Assembly (NCBI RefSeq): GCF_021917145.1
Contig: NC_061064.1
Coordinates: forward strand, 2,653,137-2,717,136
Reading direction: 5' to 3'
DNA: 64,000 bases
Source of the DNA: Hypomesus transpacificus
Lineage: Eukaryota; Chordata; Actinopteri; Osmeriformes; Osmeridae
The position numbers and the translations under genes are program-made. The notes under the pieces are model-generated. The model did no database searches, had not been told where the DNA came from, and worked only from the letters and a program-made list of their open reading frames with translations. Positions 52,373-64,000 of the stretch are shown piece by piece; position 1 is the stretch's first letter; the number at the start of each line of letters is the position of its first letter.

Positions 52373-54071
52373 GGCGAGGCGGAATCCTTGTTTTACTTGA
52401 TAAAAAAAAACTATCGTCTGAATTTGTGGTTTATTAATTCATAATAGCCGCATTCCTTTTCTCCCTCTCATCATGTGCACGTTCCTTAATCATGTCCGTG
52501 CGTGCAATGGTGATGAGCGATTTAATTCAAGCATGTGTTATTTTGAACTCGTCTTTTCTCGTGCGCCCGTCTGCGCACACAGGCGTGCACATGCAACGAT
52601 TGACGTCCACGCTGTCCTCGCTGATCCTGCCGTTTAATTGCTGCTCTTGTACTACCGTCTGTGTCCGTGGGCCTCGTAGACTCTGCTCTCACTCCCAGGT
52701 GATACCCTCTTCTCTGCTACTGAGGAGACGTCAATCCGATGGCAGGTCTGAGTGGGGTCTTCTCAGTGCGCACGGGCTGTTCAAGAGCATCGGGTCCAGA
52801 CTGCTTTCTTGTGCACATTCCACAATATAATAACTTAATAATTCAACAATTTGGGTTTAAGTGGTGTTGTTAACATTTCTGGACTCGGTCCTGAAACTGT
52901 ATGCAAGCCAAGCTTGTAAAATAGAAATTGGCTTTAGGATTTTTCAATATGGCCCCTCCATTGACAAATTACTGGAGAAAACAAATACAATGATCAGATA
53001 GTATTATGGTATTATTTCTTCCGCCCGTAAAGAACATATGCTAGATATGTTAACCAAAATGTGTTACCAAATTGCTCACTGCGGAATCCCCTCTCATAGG
53101 CTATTGACAGATTTTCTTATTATTTTATTTACAACTCCAGCTTCATAAAGCTATTGCGACACCTGGTGGCATAAGTTAGCATTTCCTCTGGGTCAACGGT
53201 GGGAATTGTAATTATTTGGCTACTGCTAGAACTAACGTTGTTATAATAGGCTACACATTAAACTAGGTTACTGGAAATAGAACCAAGGACGGTATGTCAC
53301 AGTGTTTGATTGTGTCATTGAGGACCACCATCATGGGATTTGGGCAAATAATTCCCGACCAAAAATATCCATCAGAATTTGTTCGAAAATGTGTATGATT
53401 ATAACCTTCTCGAGTGTGTGGAAGTATAATAGTGGCTCTTCATTGGCTGTGATTTGGTTGACTGTGATGTACCAGACCAAATAAGGTTGGTCAACCAAGA
53501 GTCAACCCAGAGGTAAGAAAATATTATTATTGTGGTCTGCCTCTACTTATCTCTAGCTGGTCCTATTTACCATTGGGTTGTTTGAAAGGCTAATAGTAAT
53601 ACATTTTGCTGCAATACCACCAATAGTTTACTGTACAATTTCAATGTAGAAATTAACTATTTTTAGATAATGTTGTGTTTGTGATAGCGTTGTCTAGCCA
53701 TGCTAGACAAAAAAAAATCTGAGAAAATGTACACTTGCTAGCTAGATGATTCGACGCATAGTATTGGTTTAACAGCTAAAGCTTAGACCAAAAAAATGTT
53801 TTATAAGTCTATTTTGCAGAATAGGCAAGGGCGTTTTGTCAAACAAATGGCTGGCCGACCATAAAACAGGAAGGAAGTACATCAAACGGTAGTTTTTTTT
53901 GTTACTTAGCTGGCATAGCCTAGGTTAGGCTAACCAACTGTAACCGCTAAGTAGGTGTTGGACGCCTGTAAAATACGATTATTGATAGCTAGCTACATTT
54001 ATACTCCAATAACTTAGAGGTTTATCATAGTCAGATTTTAACGCGTTGGACGGTCTTTACGGAGGCAAGAG
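52373..54071. other. Divergent intergenic region, IRS / zinc-finger gene A
   Basis: The two starts face away from each other, so promoters of both should lie here. 52400-52800 is moderately GC-rich next to the IRS start, a probable 5' UTR/promoter. No coding exon is recognised. Confidence 0.4.
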
Positions 54072-55645
54072 ATGTCGGCAAGCAGGATTCCTCCCGATAC
54101 GGCAGTAGCAGAATTGACTTTTTCTTTTCAAGACCAGCTAACCGCGACCATTCATAATGCGTTTGGGGTAGCCGTTGAGATAGCTGTGGTTGAAATCACA
54201 AAGTTGGTTGGACAGGTGTTAAGGGATGTGCGGGATCAAATGGATGAAGCACTGCGGGACAACAAATCCTTAAAGTTTCGCCTTCAAGAGGCCGAAAACG
54301 AGTTATGTTCTGTGCGAAGTGCCCAAGTAGAGCCACAACAATCTGTTACAAATGGAGTCAGCGCGACTGCTCAGGTTCATCAGCTACTAAATAGTCTGAA
54401 CGTTTCACACAGTACAACTGCAGAAAAACAAAGTCCATTCGAAGACCAAGCAACTAGTCCTACAAATCGACTAGAATTTGAAACAGAAGTTAAAGACATA
54501 AACGAATCGTTTTGTGAGATCGGAGAAGATGGTCGTGTCTTCACCCAGGATATAAAGCCAGATATAGAGAGTCCATCAATCTCAGACCAGAAAGAGGATT
54601 TTGGTAACTACTTCAATATGCACCATGAATAGACCACGATGTATATGAATGTATTCTACTGTGTAATGCATGTTTATTATTCTGTTATTTGACAGGAAGT
54701 GAAGATGATGCAGTGCACAGAAACGATCCCCGAGTTGTTGATGCGGATCCCCGGGTTCAGGTGAAGGTGGAGGCGGCTGATCAGGGGTGTAACTTAACCT
54801 TCAGTCCGTCCAGTGAAACGGAAGAGGAGTATTGCACAGACAGGCTCTCTGTTGCTCAGTCCAAGTTGCTTGAAGACTGGAGACCAGAGCCTCTTCTGAT
54901 GTTATACAATGATCCAGATTCATTTGTTCCTTCTACCAGCCATTCTCTGTGTAAGTGCTTAACATCATCGTATTTCTTCACAAATGCAACTGATTGTTTA
55001 CCTTAGAATTTGTACTCTTTGCATGAATGACATGACCTGATGTTTCCGCTCTGTGTCTCCTCAGCTGATTCTCCCAACTTCAGCTCAGACATACCAGACT
55101 TGGACATCTTGTCCTCTCCAGCTGCAGGCGTCCCTCCGTCCTCGACCGTCCCCCCAGCTGCAGGCGTGTCTGTGGCCTTTGCCAAGCCTTTCCCTCCCAG
55201 GAACTCGACCGGGGCCTCTCCACCGGGGCCTCACGAGGTCACCAACCGAGTACCCCGGCACACCTGCAAAGTCTGCGGAGAGAAGTTCTTCCTCCCGGAG
55301 GAGCTATCTCGGCATCGCAGTCTCGTCCACCCCAAAGACCCGAACAAGAACCCCAAACATAGCCTGTTTCCCCCTGGACGGAGCCCGTACCATTGCTCTC
55401 TGTGCGGCCGGGATTTCAACCGCATGGAGCATCTCAAGATCCATCAACGCATTCATACCGGGGAGAGGCCCTACGGCTGCAGCGTGTGCAACGCTCGCTT
55501 CCGCCACTCCTGGGCTCTGACGAGACATTTCCGTATCCACACAGGAGAGAAGCCCTATGCTTGCAGCCAGTGTGGAAAGACTTTCCGAAATTGTGGGGGG
55601 CTACGTTTTCACCAGCGCTCACACTCCATGACTGGGATCGTTTAA
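54072..55645 (+). CDS. C2H2 zinc-finger protein with N-terminal coiled coil (four fingers)
   Basis: Exons 54072-54603, 54696-54950, 55065-55645, phase 1 at both junctions; about 455 residues. The N-terminus ('FSFQDQLTATIHNAFGVAVE' and then 'RDVRDQMDEALRDNKSLKFR') is the helical/coiled-coil start common in fish C2H2 families that lack KRAB. An acidic Ser-rich middle follows, with a sumoylation-like 'VKVEA'. The C-terminus has four C2H2 fingers: 'CKVCGEKFFLPEELSRHRSLVH', and after a 22-residue gap 'CSLCGRDFNRMEHLKIHQRIH', 'CSVCNARFRHSWALTRHFRIH' and 'CSQCGKTFRNCGGLRFHQRSH'. The last three are joined by TGE(R/K)P linkers. It is probably a nuclear DNA-binding regulator. If the donor at 54604 is skipped, the frame stops at 54632. 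The orthologue is not identified. Confidence 0.85.
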
Positions 55646-56285
55646 TAGGTGTTTTTTTTGTAAATGTTGAGTAACTCGAACCGTATTTCAAGCACATTTT
55701 ATTTGTATAGCCCTTTTTACGATTAATCGATGATGCTTCACAGTTGTCCACAGTTCAACACAGATATCCAGCCTCAAACCTAAATCCCACCACAGATCCC
55801 AGTAAAAAAGAAAGTAAAGGAAACAATACAACAACAATAAATAAAAACTATAATTTTTTTTATTTATGATTTTTTACTGGACAACGGAACAACGGAAGGG
55901 TAGATGTCAGATTTCAGTGTAATCATGTGCAAACCTTTTAAAATGAAGGAATACTTTGCAAGTGTTTGCGTTATGTGGATGATCTGGTTATGTATTTTTT
56001 ACAGTAACAGATAATAAAATCCCACTAGATTGGAAATACCTCTGTGCTTCACATGTCTAGTCACATCTGGATGTGTAGGAATTAACACATTGACAGTCAA
56101 GACATACCTGAAATCGTAAATATTACAGTTGATTGAACAGATATGCCTAGTTTTATCCAAGGTGACATACAAAAAGTGCATATAGAAAAGTACAGCAAAA
56201 ATTAAGGATCATGAGTGTATCATTCCAACTGTATTTAGTCAATAAATGAACTAAACCAGACACAGAGCAACAAGAACGGCATTGC
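55646..56285. other. Convergent 3' region, zinc-finger A / IBR-RING2 gene
   Basis: AT-rich. 'aataaaaacta' at about 55840 and 'aataaaatcc' at about 56012 are possible poly(A) signals of the + gene. A SINE-tail remnant ('gttttatccaaggtgacatac') lies at about 56151. Nothing else is seen. Confidence 0.45.
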
Positions 56286-56844
56286 TCACGAGTGGAAAAT
56301 CTGCCTGCTTGCTCTAGGTTTAGAACAGGATGGCAAAAAGTACAGATGGTTATCTTTCCTGCACTCACTTGCTGGCTGCAAGCAGACGAAACAGAATTTG
56401 TGTTTGCAGCTCTGGCAAGTTGCGAATTTACATCCAGATGAGTGCATGAGCAAGCAGCGACACTTTGGGCAGGCACGGAACACCGGGCAGCCCTGAAGGT
56501 AAGTGTTATCTGTTATGGTGTCACACGTGAGAAGGGTGTTCACCAGATGGCATGAACGGTTGATGCAGCGTCCTGTGGGAGTTTTAGGGGTGATTTTCAA
56601 GGGGGAGAGGCAGGACCAGCACAACCATGGTGCTGAGGGGCACTGCGGACACTGGGCCATATCCCTTGAGTCGTCTTTTCCAAGGATGTGGGCGAGAATG
56701 GAAGTACAAGATGGGCACTGCGGAGAACCGGGTTAACGGAAGTTTAATGGAATTTCAATCATTTTAAAGTTATCACTTTCTTTAATTGTTCCCAAAACTT
56801 ACTCTCTTATTCATATCAGGTAACCCTACTGGTACTTCCGCCAT
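56286..56844 (-). CDS. Short IBR/RING2 (RBR-type) protein without RING1
   Basis: Exon 1 is 56844-56803 (MAEVPVGLPDMNKR) and exon 2 is 56717-56286, phase 0; 157 residues. Exon 2 starts 'CPSCTSILAHILG'. The Cys pairs 'CPQC', 'WLCWSC' and 'GRCINRSC' look like an IBR zinc module. Then 'CPKCRCLLMHSSGCKFATC' + 'QSCKHKFCFVCL' is a RING2 domain in which the 'SSGC' Cys stands at the place of the catalytic Cys of RBR ubiquitin ligases. No RING1 (E2-binding) is present, so it is either a fragment-type paralogue or has missing upstream exons. A further upstream acceptor ('cttttcacag') suggests a 5' untranslated exon. Role in ubiquitin transfer is inferred only. Confidence 0.7.
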
Positions 56845-58518
56845 TGGAACACCTGTGAAAAGTCTGGTTAAAGCAACAGTGTAGGCTATAGCCTATGGTT
56901 CAATTATGACAACTGTGGTTTTTTTTTTATTAGGGGTCAGGGGGTTAACATCTCGTAGAATCACTTGACTTGCATCTGGGATTCATTTAAAGCCTGTTGA
57001 ATAAAGTGCAATTTATAAAAGAATAGTCTAGGATTGAAAAATACGAAACCGAAAATGAAAACTATTTTAAATACTTTTGCTCCGTCTCTCCAGAATGTTA
57101 CACCCAATGCCTACTGTTAAAACTGTCAGTATCAAGGTAGCATAAACGCTTTAAGAGTAGGCTACATAAACGCTTTAAGAGTAGGCTACCCTGCTTCTTT
57201 GATTTGATACAAGACTACTTCGCCATTTAAAACAACAATTCCAACCACTCAGTCACAAGCAGCCTTTTTACGACAAAACTACTTACAATTCCTTGACAAT
57301 TGTGTCCCCATAGGCTTTAATCCCACTTGTCACGTTACTTTTTATCATAGGAAATGTCGCGGCGTAGTATCACGATAGCCTCTTACCTCGGAATGCATTG
57401 AACACAAAATTGAAAGCACCTGAATTTCCCATCAATTGGATGGAAAGTCCCTGGCTCTGAGCGGAGAATGCTAGAGGACTACGTACTACGGGTGCATTTA
57501 AACGGAGTTTACCAAACTGCAGTGCCCTTGACTGTGATGCTGTTTGTGATTAATATGACGTTTTGTTTTTGTTAATTTAATTGGAGTTTGTGCACAATCA
57601 TGTAAAAGGGGCACCTTCGGTTATCTTTGGGTTCCAATCGTACCACCTACTGGTCAGAAAATATAATTTGAGACTAGAGAGAACATTCAATATGACGGTC
57701 AACGAAAAACGTTTAAATTCGACGAACTTTTAAATTCTTGCAAACCGTTAATACAAACTATTTTACCAAGTAAGTACCTGGGTCCGGAGCAATACCTCTG
57801 CCAAAGGTCAACTTTTCAATTTTACAGATAATTGCGCCACAGACACACAATTTAACAGAAGTGAAGAATAGATGGGAAGAGTAGGCCTATTGATTGTAGA
57901 CGAGAGAGTAGATCTTTTTTGGATATAAAATCTTTAATGCACACTAACAGTTAACATTTGAAAGCAAATTTTAAGTATTATGTTCATTAGAGACAAAACG
58001 AGCAATGACACAGGGGCCTAATCGTTGTAATCAAAACATCAACATACAAATCATAAAAACACTGGGTAGGAAATTATTAAACAGCCTGTGTTGCTTTAGC
58101 CTACAGCTCAAGTCAAAGGGCTGAAAGTTAGAGGGAACTGTATCTTCAGCTTCAAATGTCTGACCAGACGGCCTTCCCCAGTGGATAGGGGCCGACACCC
58201 TTATTTAGTGTTCAGGCCATAAAGGAAAACAACACCCGCGAGAGCGTGTAAACAGGGAGACATTGGCATTCATTCCAAAGAAGAAGAAGAAAACAACATT
58301 AAAGCTATACACACACAATAATGAATGCACTGCATTTCAGTCTAATTCTTGACATCGAAAACAACAATTAATTTGCTGATCTTCCTGTCTGTGTATCCCG
58401 TCATAGTAAAATAAACCTTTGAAGAGCTGTAGGACCCTCGAGAGTCACGGCAGGCCAATTAAGACCACTGTTGTCTCTGATGTCAGACAATTTGAAAGTA
58501 CTAAAAGGTGCATGAGCA
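56845..58518. other. Intergenic region upstream of the IBR/RING2 gene
   Basis: AT-rich. It contains a 24-bp perfect tandem pair ('aaacgctttaagagtaggct') at about 57143-57190. The minus-strand 3' UTR of zinc-finger gene B probably extends into its right part. No ORF of substance. Confidence 0.4.
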
Positions 58519-59761
58519 CTAAAGTACTGAGACAGAAGGCATTTCTTTAACCATCAAGCCTTTAGAGAGTGTCTCACTCTGAAGTGTCTCAGCTAGTAGA
58601 CCAGGAGCTTCTTCCTCACTGTCAGACAAACTTCTCCTCACCCAAGGTGTCAGTGAGGCCTCTGAAAGTACACCACAACCATAAGTCATGTTCACTGCAC
58701 ATTGCATAAGCAACCAAATACATTTTTATCGGGCACAGTACATAAACAGTTTGATTGTAGGCATTTCAAACACGTGAAATGATCCCATGTATCACACTCA
58801 CTTTCTCCAAATGGCTTCTCTGATGGACGCGTAATTCCTCTGAATCTGAAAACATCTTTTGGCAGAATGGACAGACAGACTCTGGTACGGTTCTCCAGAA
58901 CCGGTTTTGATGCAGCGTGTTGCCGTGGTCCGCCCGGACCCGTTGGACAGGACGAGTTGTGTTCCTCTGTATCACCCCGTCAGCGGATTTGTGGTCAGCA
59001 GATGATCCGTCATCACGCCCGGTGAACAAACTCGTTCCTCTGTTGTTGCTGCTTCCAGAAGATACTAGATTGGAGGGTCGTTTAGGCGGACTGTGGGAGC
59101 CACAGGGGCTTCCTGAGGACCAGGTTCTGGTGGGGCAACTCAGATGCCGTCCGCCGGCCTGGTCAGAGGGGGTCACCTCTTGCACGGAGCCAGGCTCAGG
59201 ACCGGGGAATGGGAAAGCTGTGTACGCCCCCTGTCTGTGTGTGCGTGCAGCACTGTCCTCTCCTGTCTGATGTCCCTGCGCAGAGTGGGGCTGGGAGACG
59301 GATTGTGGGTTAGAGTTAGGTCTGCCTCTGTCTCCTCCACCTCCCCGGGGCCTGCCTAGGCCTGAGCTCCAACTCTCCAGAGGAGGCACCGACAGCTGCT
59401 TGATGCAGTGGTGCAGAGACGGGTAATCCACGTACTTAAACTTGGGCTGGACTGGTTCTTTAGGGCTGAGGGTTGTGCGTGCCGAGGACCTCTCTAGCGG
59501 GAAGCCCTCCAGCCAGCTGTCCACAGGAGGCACGGTCATCTGCCGGATGCACTGATGCAACGAGGGGAAATCCACGTATTGGAACCTGGGCACCTTCAGC
59601 GGCACCTCGGAGACGTCCTCCTCCTTCACTCTGACGGGTGCCATCACCTCCTCACCCACGCTGCTCTGGTGGGCCTCAGCTGATTGGCCGGTCTTGACCA
59701 CCGACGTTGGGAGCTTTGGGTCCCCCGGTGCCCCGACAGTGGCACACCTCCTCTCCTCCAT
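58519..59761 (-). CDS. Single C2H2-finger protein with duplicated YVDFPSLH module
   Basis: Exon 1 is 59761-58802 from the ATG of 'MEERRC', and exon 2 is 58659-58519; 366 residues. An acceptor (ttggtag) lies just 5' of this ATG, so an upstream exon exists, coding or not. The N-terminal half holds two copies of a 26-28 residue module: 'FQYVDFPSLHQCIRQMTVPP' + '.DSW' and 'FKYVDYPSLHHCIKQLSVPP' + '.ESW'. The middle is disordered (Ser/Gly/Pro). One C2H2 finger 'CPFCQKMFSDSEELRVHQRSH' sits at the end of exon 1, and exon 2 adds an acidic tail 'RSLSDSEEEAPGLLAE'. A 'VRVKEEDV' sequence is a sumoylation-type site. Probably nuclear; the function of the module is unknown to me. Confidence 0.75.
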
Positions 59762-61140
59762 GCCTGGCCTCTCTACCAACACACCAAGAACACCAGCTGG
59801 CAGGTTAGGAAGCCGCCAACAGCACAGTCACAGTAACCACAGAGTTGTTACACGGTAATGCCATGCAGAGATATCAATCAGTGCATCAAAATCTAGGTTG
59901 CCAAGCTACATTTGAGTCTCTATTACATCTAGTCTCTACCATACTCCAAAAGCAGCAACATTACCTACTGTCCAACATTTACTCTCTGAATGTACAATTG
60001 ACCAGTCTTAATTCAACATTAACATATTTTTCTGAACGCTGTGTTTGGGTTAATTGTCCGAAGGAGGCGAAGTGTCCGACCAGTTGAAGATGCCTACTGC
60101 ACCCACAACCCCATGTCAGGGATATAAATAGCTTTGCAGGTATGAAGTAAGGTGAAAAGTAGGTCAGAGGAAGAGTGATTGCTATGCCAGGGGCCCAAAA
60201 ACAAAATATATATCACCCTGTCAATCTAGCTTTCAAACTAATGTCAAGTTTAGTATTAACTTCTTACTGCTCTCATGTAAATGAATTCCCTTCCCACAGT
60301 GATAAATAACCACACTATTCACCCTAACGGAATAGACAGCAATTGTTTTGTCCTGTAGCTGTCTACATTGTCATAACAACCCAATACAATAGCATGCAAG
60401 CTGCATCTGTGTTTTTTTCCGTACTAAACCAAGGAAATTAAACCAATTTGTGAACTTCTAAATAAGCACCTTATATATGTTTTTTTTTTTTCATTGAACC
60501 GTTCAGGCTTATAAAACCTGGCCTGGAACTGTGCCGAGGCGTGACGAGGGGCGGGCGAGCCGTGCTCTACATTCCCTCCCTGTGTTGTGTGTGAGGAATT
60601 GGGTCACGCGCGGTGGCCTACATTTGGAGGGTTTGTTGTCTTCGTTTTCCCTCCCAACATTTATTATAGTTGGCCCCGCCCTCGTTGCCTAAAAAGCGCA
60701 AAAGTATTCACGTTTCAGCTTATTCCTACTTAATAAATATCGAATCGACATAACTTTATTAAGTTCATTTTGATAAAAATAGCACCGTCTTATCGTAGTT
60801 ACCTCATCTCACTAGAAAATTACCCACATATCTTACCTAGAATGGCGAGTGGGATTGAAAGAGGCTACCATATTTTAGTGTTTGATCTGAAAAGTTAGCA
60901 TAGTAGCCTACAGGGCATTCATACGTTTTGAATTCTAGGTTTGCCTACCATGAATCATGTGAGTCGTATGAATATAAAAGAATTGGCCCATTACATGCAT
61001 GTTAGGTAAAAAAGTTTTACCTTTCGTTATCGTTCTTCCCGAGATCCCTTGAAACACGCAATACATCTGCGCTGTGATGCTGAGTCTTGCATTGTGTGCA
61101 ATTAAACAGAATTACGAGATGTAGCCCACATCAACCACTA
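59762..61140. other. 5' region of zinc-finger gene B
   Basis: Mostly AT-rich. A short GC/CpG-rich island at 60535-60625 contains 'gtgacgaggggcgggcgagc', i.e. an SP1-like box next to a CRE-like core; it is a plausible promoter for gene B or its first exon. No coding exon is recognised. Confidence 0.4.
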
Positions 61141-61503
61141 ATTGGTCAAACGTTTCGTATTGCCTGCTATTGGTTAGACAACGCTTAATAATATACTCGA
61201 CCGCGGTCCAATAAACACAAAACACAGAGAGAAATGAAGATGTGTGGCATCCGATGTCAACATCTCGCAAGAAACAGTGTTATAATGTGTCAAATAAGGT
61301 TTATCTCTGTAAGCCGCTATTGGTGTTTTGACCGACGAGGTTCAAAGCCAATCATATAGTCTCTTTCAGTGAAACCCCTCCCTCTGTCCTTATCTTTTAC
61401 ACAATGCAGACCAATAGGAGAGCTAGGCGAGACTGAGGAGGAGGAACCCTTGTGCTCTACTTATGGTCAAGTAACAGTTCGGAACGTTTCTCTTTAGGCC
61501 AAT
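61141..61503. promoter_or_regulatory. Cluster of seven CCAAT boxes
   Basis: CCAAT or ATTGG occurs at 61141-61145, 61169-61173, 61208-61212, 61319-61323, 61348-61352, 61411-61415 and 61499-61503. Three are in the ATTGG orientation and four in CCAAT. Spacing is about 28-108 bp. Multiple NF-Y sites at such spacing are typical of strong or cell-cycle promoters. No open frame lies under it. Which gene it serves is unknown; gene B (minus, at about 59.8 kb) is nearest. Confidence 0.5.
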
Positions 61504-62838
61504 AGGGACTTTAGGGTCTTTGTGTTTAGGAGAACTAAGTTGAGAAGCCAGAGGACGACTTTGAGAAGAATCCTGACCCAGAGGTCCCCCCCCCCCTCCT
61601 CTTCTGGGGATACAGATCCCATCTCCACAATGGGGTTCATCACCATTCCTCTTGTGCTCCAGGTTAGGGTTACTAACCCACACTAAAATAATAGTAATTT
61701 CTCAGTTTGCCATTGCTGTGCTGCAACCTACAACCATATTCCCACACGAGTAATATTCCTTAATCTGATTCCGTAATTTGACAAAACTGAGTCAAAGTAG
61801 TTAATAGGTGGGTTAGACCATTCCAGTTTGTGGGACTATCAGATTTGATAAAAAGGTAGTATTGAGAGTTATTACTGCATTAAACCAAATTTGTTGACTT
61901 TGTTACAATTAATCCAAGTAATTCACACAGCAATGTTCTGTTTCTTTGATCTGAAGAAGTTTTCAATGCCACTGTACATACAACAATGCAACAAAAGACA
62001 CATATCTGGTCAAGTTTTATTTGCGATGCATTTAAGGTAGTTGTACAACAATAAATAGGATGCATGCTTATAAATAATAAAAGATCAAAAATAAAGTATA
62101 TTCCAGTCATGCCCATCAACAAAATATCCCAGTGCAAGAATCAAACAGATAATTACAATTATTATAATACACGTGTTACATCAATAAAAACATATTAAAT
62201 AATGACGATAATGTGGAATGGCTGCCGGCAGGTCAGTCATGTAAGATGCATTTCCAAACAGAGGATACATCTCCCAATAGCTAGAACTGACACTGAACAT
62301 GAACAAATACATTTTAAACAAGGACAATTTAGGTTAAGCAATAACTTATGCTTTACGGTGGAATGCTCTAAAACAGAAGTCTTCGATAGTGGAACATAAA
62401 TACATACTGTAACACATACGACAGTATCAACATATCACCAGTAGTTTCCAATGATCTCATTTCTATTGACTATTTGTTATTAAAGGTATTCTTTGGGGTG
62501 TGGGCCACAGCCCATATTGCTTGACTCGCAATCACATACAGTAAGGAAATAACATGAAAGGTTGATCAAACCATAGTCAACAAAAATAAATAACATTTGT
62601 CCAACCAAAAAACAAGGAACAAATTAAGTACAAATTTAAAAAAAGTGCACAAATATCCACGCAAAGCTCTAAAGGGATGAATAGATCAGAAACAAAGGTT
62701 GTGGAAAAACCTGAGAGGAATGGAAAGTAAGACGGGTCATTGAGGATTGTAAAAGGACAGATTGATTTCAGGTTTGAGTTAAAGGAGTTATCTTTTTTTT
62801 TTTATATATTTCTCAACTTCTTTTAGGCTAAGCAAAGG
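61504..62838. other. napa 3' UTR and intergenic sequence
   Basis: AT-rich. On the minus strand, possible poly(A) signals (tttatt on +) occur at about 62019. A C-run lies at 61588-61597. No gene is recognised apart from the presumed 3' UTR of napa. Confidence 0.45.
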
Positions 62839-63894
62839 TTAACGCAGGTCACTCTCATCATCCTGTATGGTTTTCTTGATTCTCAGTAGCATAGTGGTAT
62901 TCCACTGATCCAGTCTGAAGATTGAGTCAAAGTCCTTCACCTTTTAAAGCAAAAGAATAGTGTGAAATACCTCTGTTCTGAACACAAAAAGAAAACGCCA
63001 CAAAAACAGACAAAACTTACAGCATCCGTGAACGCATCCACATCTTGTTCCTCAAATGCATCTAGAAGTTTCTGTTCAGGAAAAACAGAGATTTTCTTTG
63101 AATGCAGTCACAGTGGCTGTTCCGCACAGAAACAATATCGGGTTTCATCTGCAGGCTCCAGTCATAACAGACAACAAAAGACTCACCTTAACCAGTTTGC
63201 ATTCTCGAGAGTCTGAGAAGGCAGGAAACATCTCCTCATACCTCTGAACCGACAGCTAAGGGGAAGGACAGGGATTGGAAAATGAATACTTACAGCCAGC
63301 TAATGACACCTGGGATATACAGTCACACTGCATAATAAGGCCATACACTGATTCTTAAAGTAAACAACATCAATACGTGTAGTTACCTTTGCGTTCAGCA
63401 TGTCCACACAGAAATGACACAGTGCTGCTTTAAAGAAATAGTCTTTTGCGCCGTATTTCAACAGGGTGCTATCCATCGCGTATGTTCCAATCTAAGCACA
63501 CAACAACACATCTGTCACAGGAGCCAAGAGACACTGTAGAAGGACCTCAAATCTGTTACAAAGTCTCTAATGATAATGTGTGTCTTAACTGGAGCGCATT
63601 TGTGGATGAATTGATGACAAATCCAAACCTGCTCGTAAATCTCAATGGCTTTCTGGTATTGTTCCAGTTGAGCGGCGTAGGTGGCTACTTTGAGAAGGCA
63701 CTTGTTTGCAGCACTGACATTATAATTACAAAGAATAAGTCAGTCGTCGGTCAGACTTCAAAATACGAGAATTGATTGCAAATGAAAGGAAATACATCAG
63801 TGTGTGTTGATGCATGAAGGGTTCGGCATTGAGAATACCTGTTAGACTCCTCGCCTTTGTAGTAATCTGATGCCTGCTCATAGTGAGCAATAGC
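62839..63894 (-). CDS. napa: Alpha-SNAP (NSF attachment protein alpha), 3' part
   Basis: Six exons on the minus strand: 63894-63839, 63713-63629, 63491-63387, 63255-63187, 63071-63021, 62940-62839 (stop TAA). The N-terminal exons lie beyond the window. Alpha-SNAP binds SNARE complexes and stimulates the NSF ATPase to take them apart after membrane fusion. The protein reads '[18 protein letters not shown]', then TPR-like helices '[19 protein letters not shown]', '[15 protein letters not shown]', '[12 protein letters not shown]' and the C-terminal '[17 protein letters not shown]' ending 'DDESDLR', whose last Leu and flanking acids are needed for NSF stimulation in the family. The ending resembles NAPA (..GDEEDLR) more than NAPB (..DGDLK). 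No defects are seen. Confidence 0.92.
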
Positions 63895-64000
63895 CTGTTG
63901 ACAGCAACAAACGTTTGAACTCAGATGACATTTAATCTGATTGATCCAAATGTGAAGTTATGTTAAACATTAAGCTTCTCTGTGATCTATGGATCCTGAC

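Overview
The window is nuclear DNA of a vertebrate, almost certainly a teleost fish. Genes are split into many short exons. The core genes read as vertebrate orthologues: dishevelled-2, very-long-chain acyl-CoA dehydrogenase, an I-domain integrin alpha chain, an insulin receptor substrate and alpha-SNAP. A ZP3-type egg-coat gene, fish SINE tails (the 'gcgtctgctaaatga' 3' end), a Tc1 transposon, MITEs and dense CA/CT microsatellites fit a fish. I cannot name the species.

Layout: (1) 1-3343, + strand, the 3' part of a ZP3-like gene whose C-terminal linker is built from seven tandemly duplicated micro-exons. (2) 4267-10343, +, dvl2, 15 exons, 748 codons. (3) 12704-18321, +, acadvl, 20 exons, 654 codons, same strand as dvl2. 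(4) 34333-19538, -, a complete 30-exon leukocyte-type (ITGAE-like) integrin alpha gene of 1142 codons. Its introns hold a Tc1 element with an intact transposase, several MITEs and SINEs, and a 28-unit minisatellite that repeats an exon end together with its splice donor. (5) 35.2-42.0 kb, +, two near-identical tandem copies of a six-exon type II membrane C-type-lectin-like gene, separated by a 5'-truncated LINE. (6) 52372-47508, -, an IRS-family adaptor whose PH and PTB domains lie on separate exons. (7) 54072-55645, +, a four-finger C2H2 protein; 56844-56286, -, a short IBR/RING2 protein; 59761-58519, -, a single-finger protein with a duplicated 'YVDFPSLHQCI' module. (8) 63894-62839, -, the 3' half of alpha-SNAP (napa), cut by the window end.

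The genes do not form a pathway; they are ordinary neighbours. The least ordinary features are sequence-level innovations inside host genes: the splice-donor minisatellite in the integrin gene, the micro-exon ladder in the ZP gene, homopolymer-C splice acceptors, and a lectin duplication with a LINE exactly at its junction. Exon boundaries below were worked out by eye from GT/AG (one GC/AG) signals and reading-frame continuity. All exon phases join correctly in dvl2, acadvl, the integrin, the ZP gene and the lectins.
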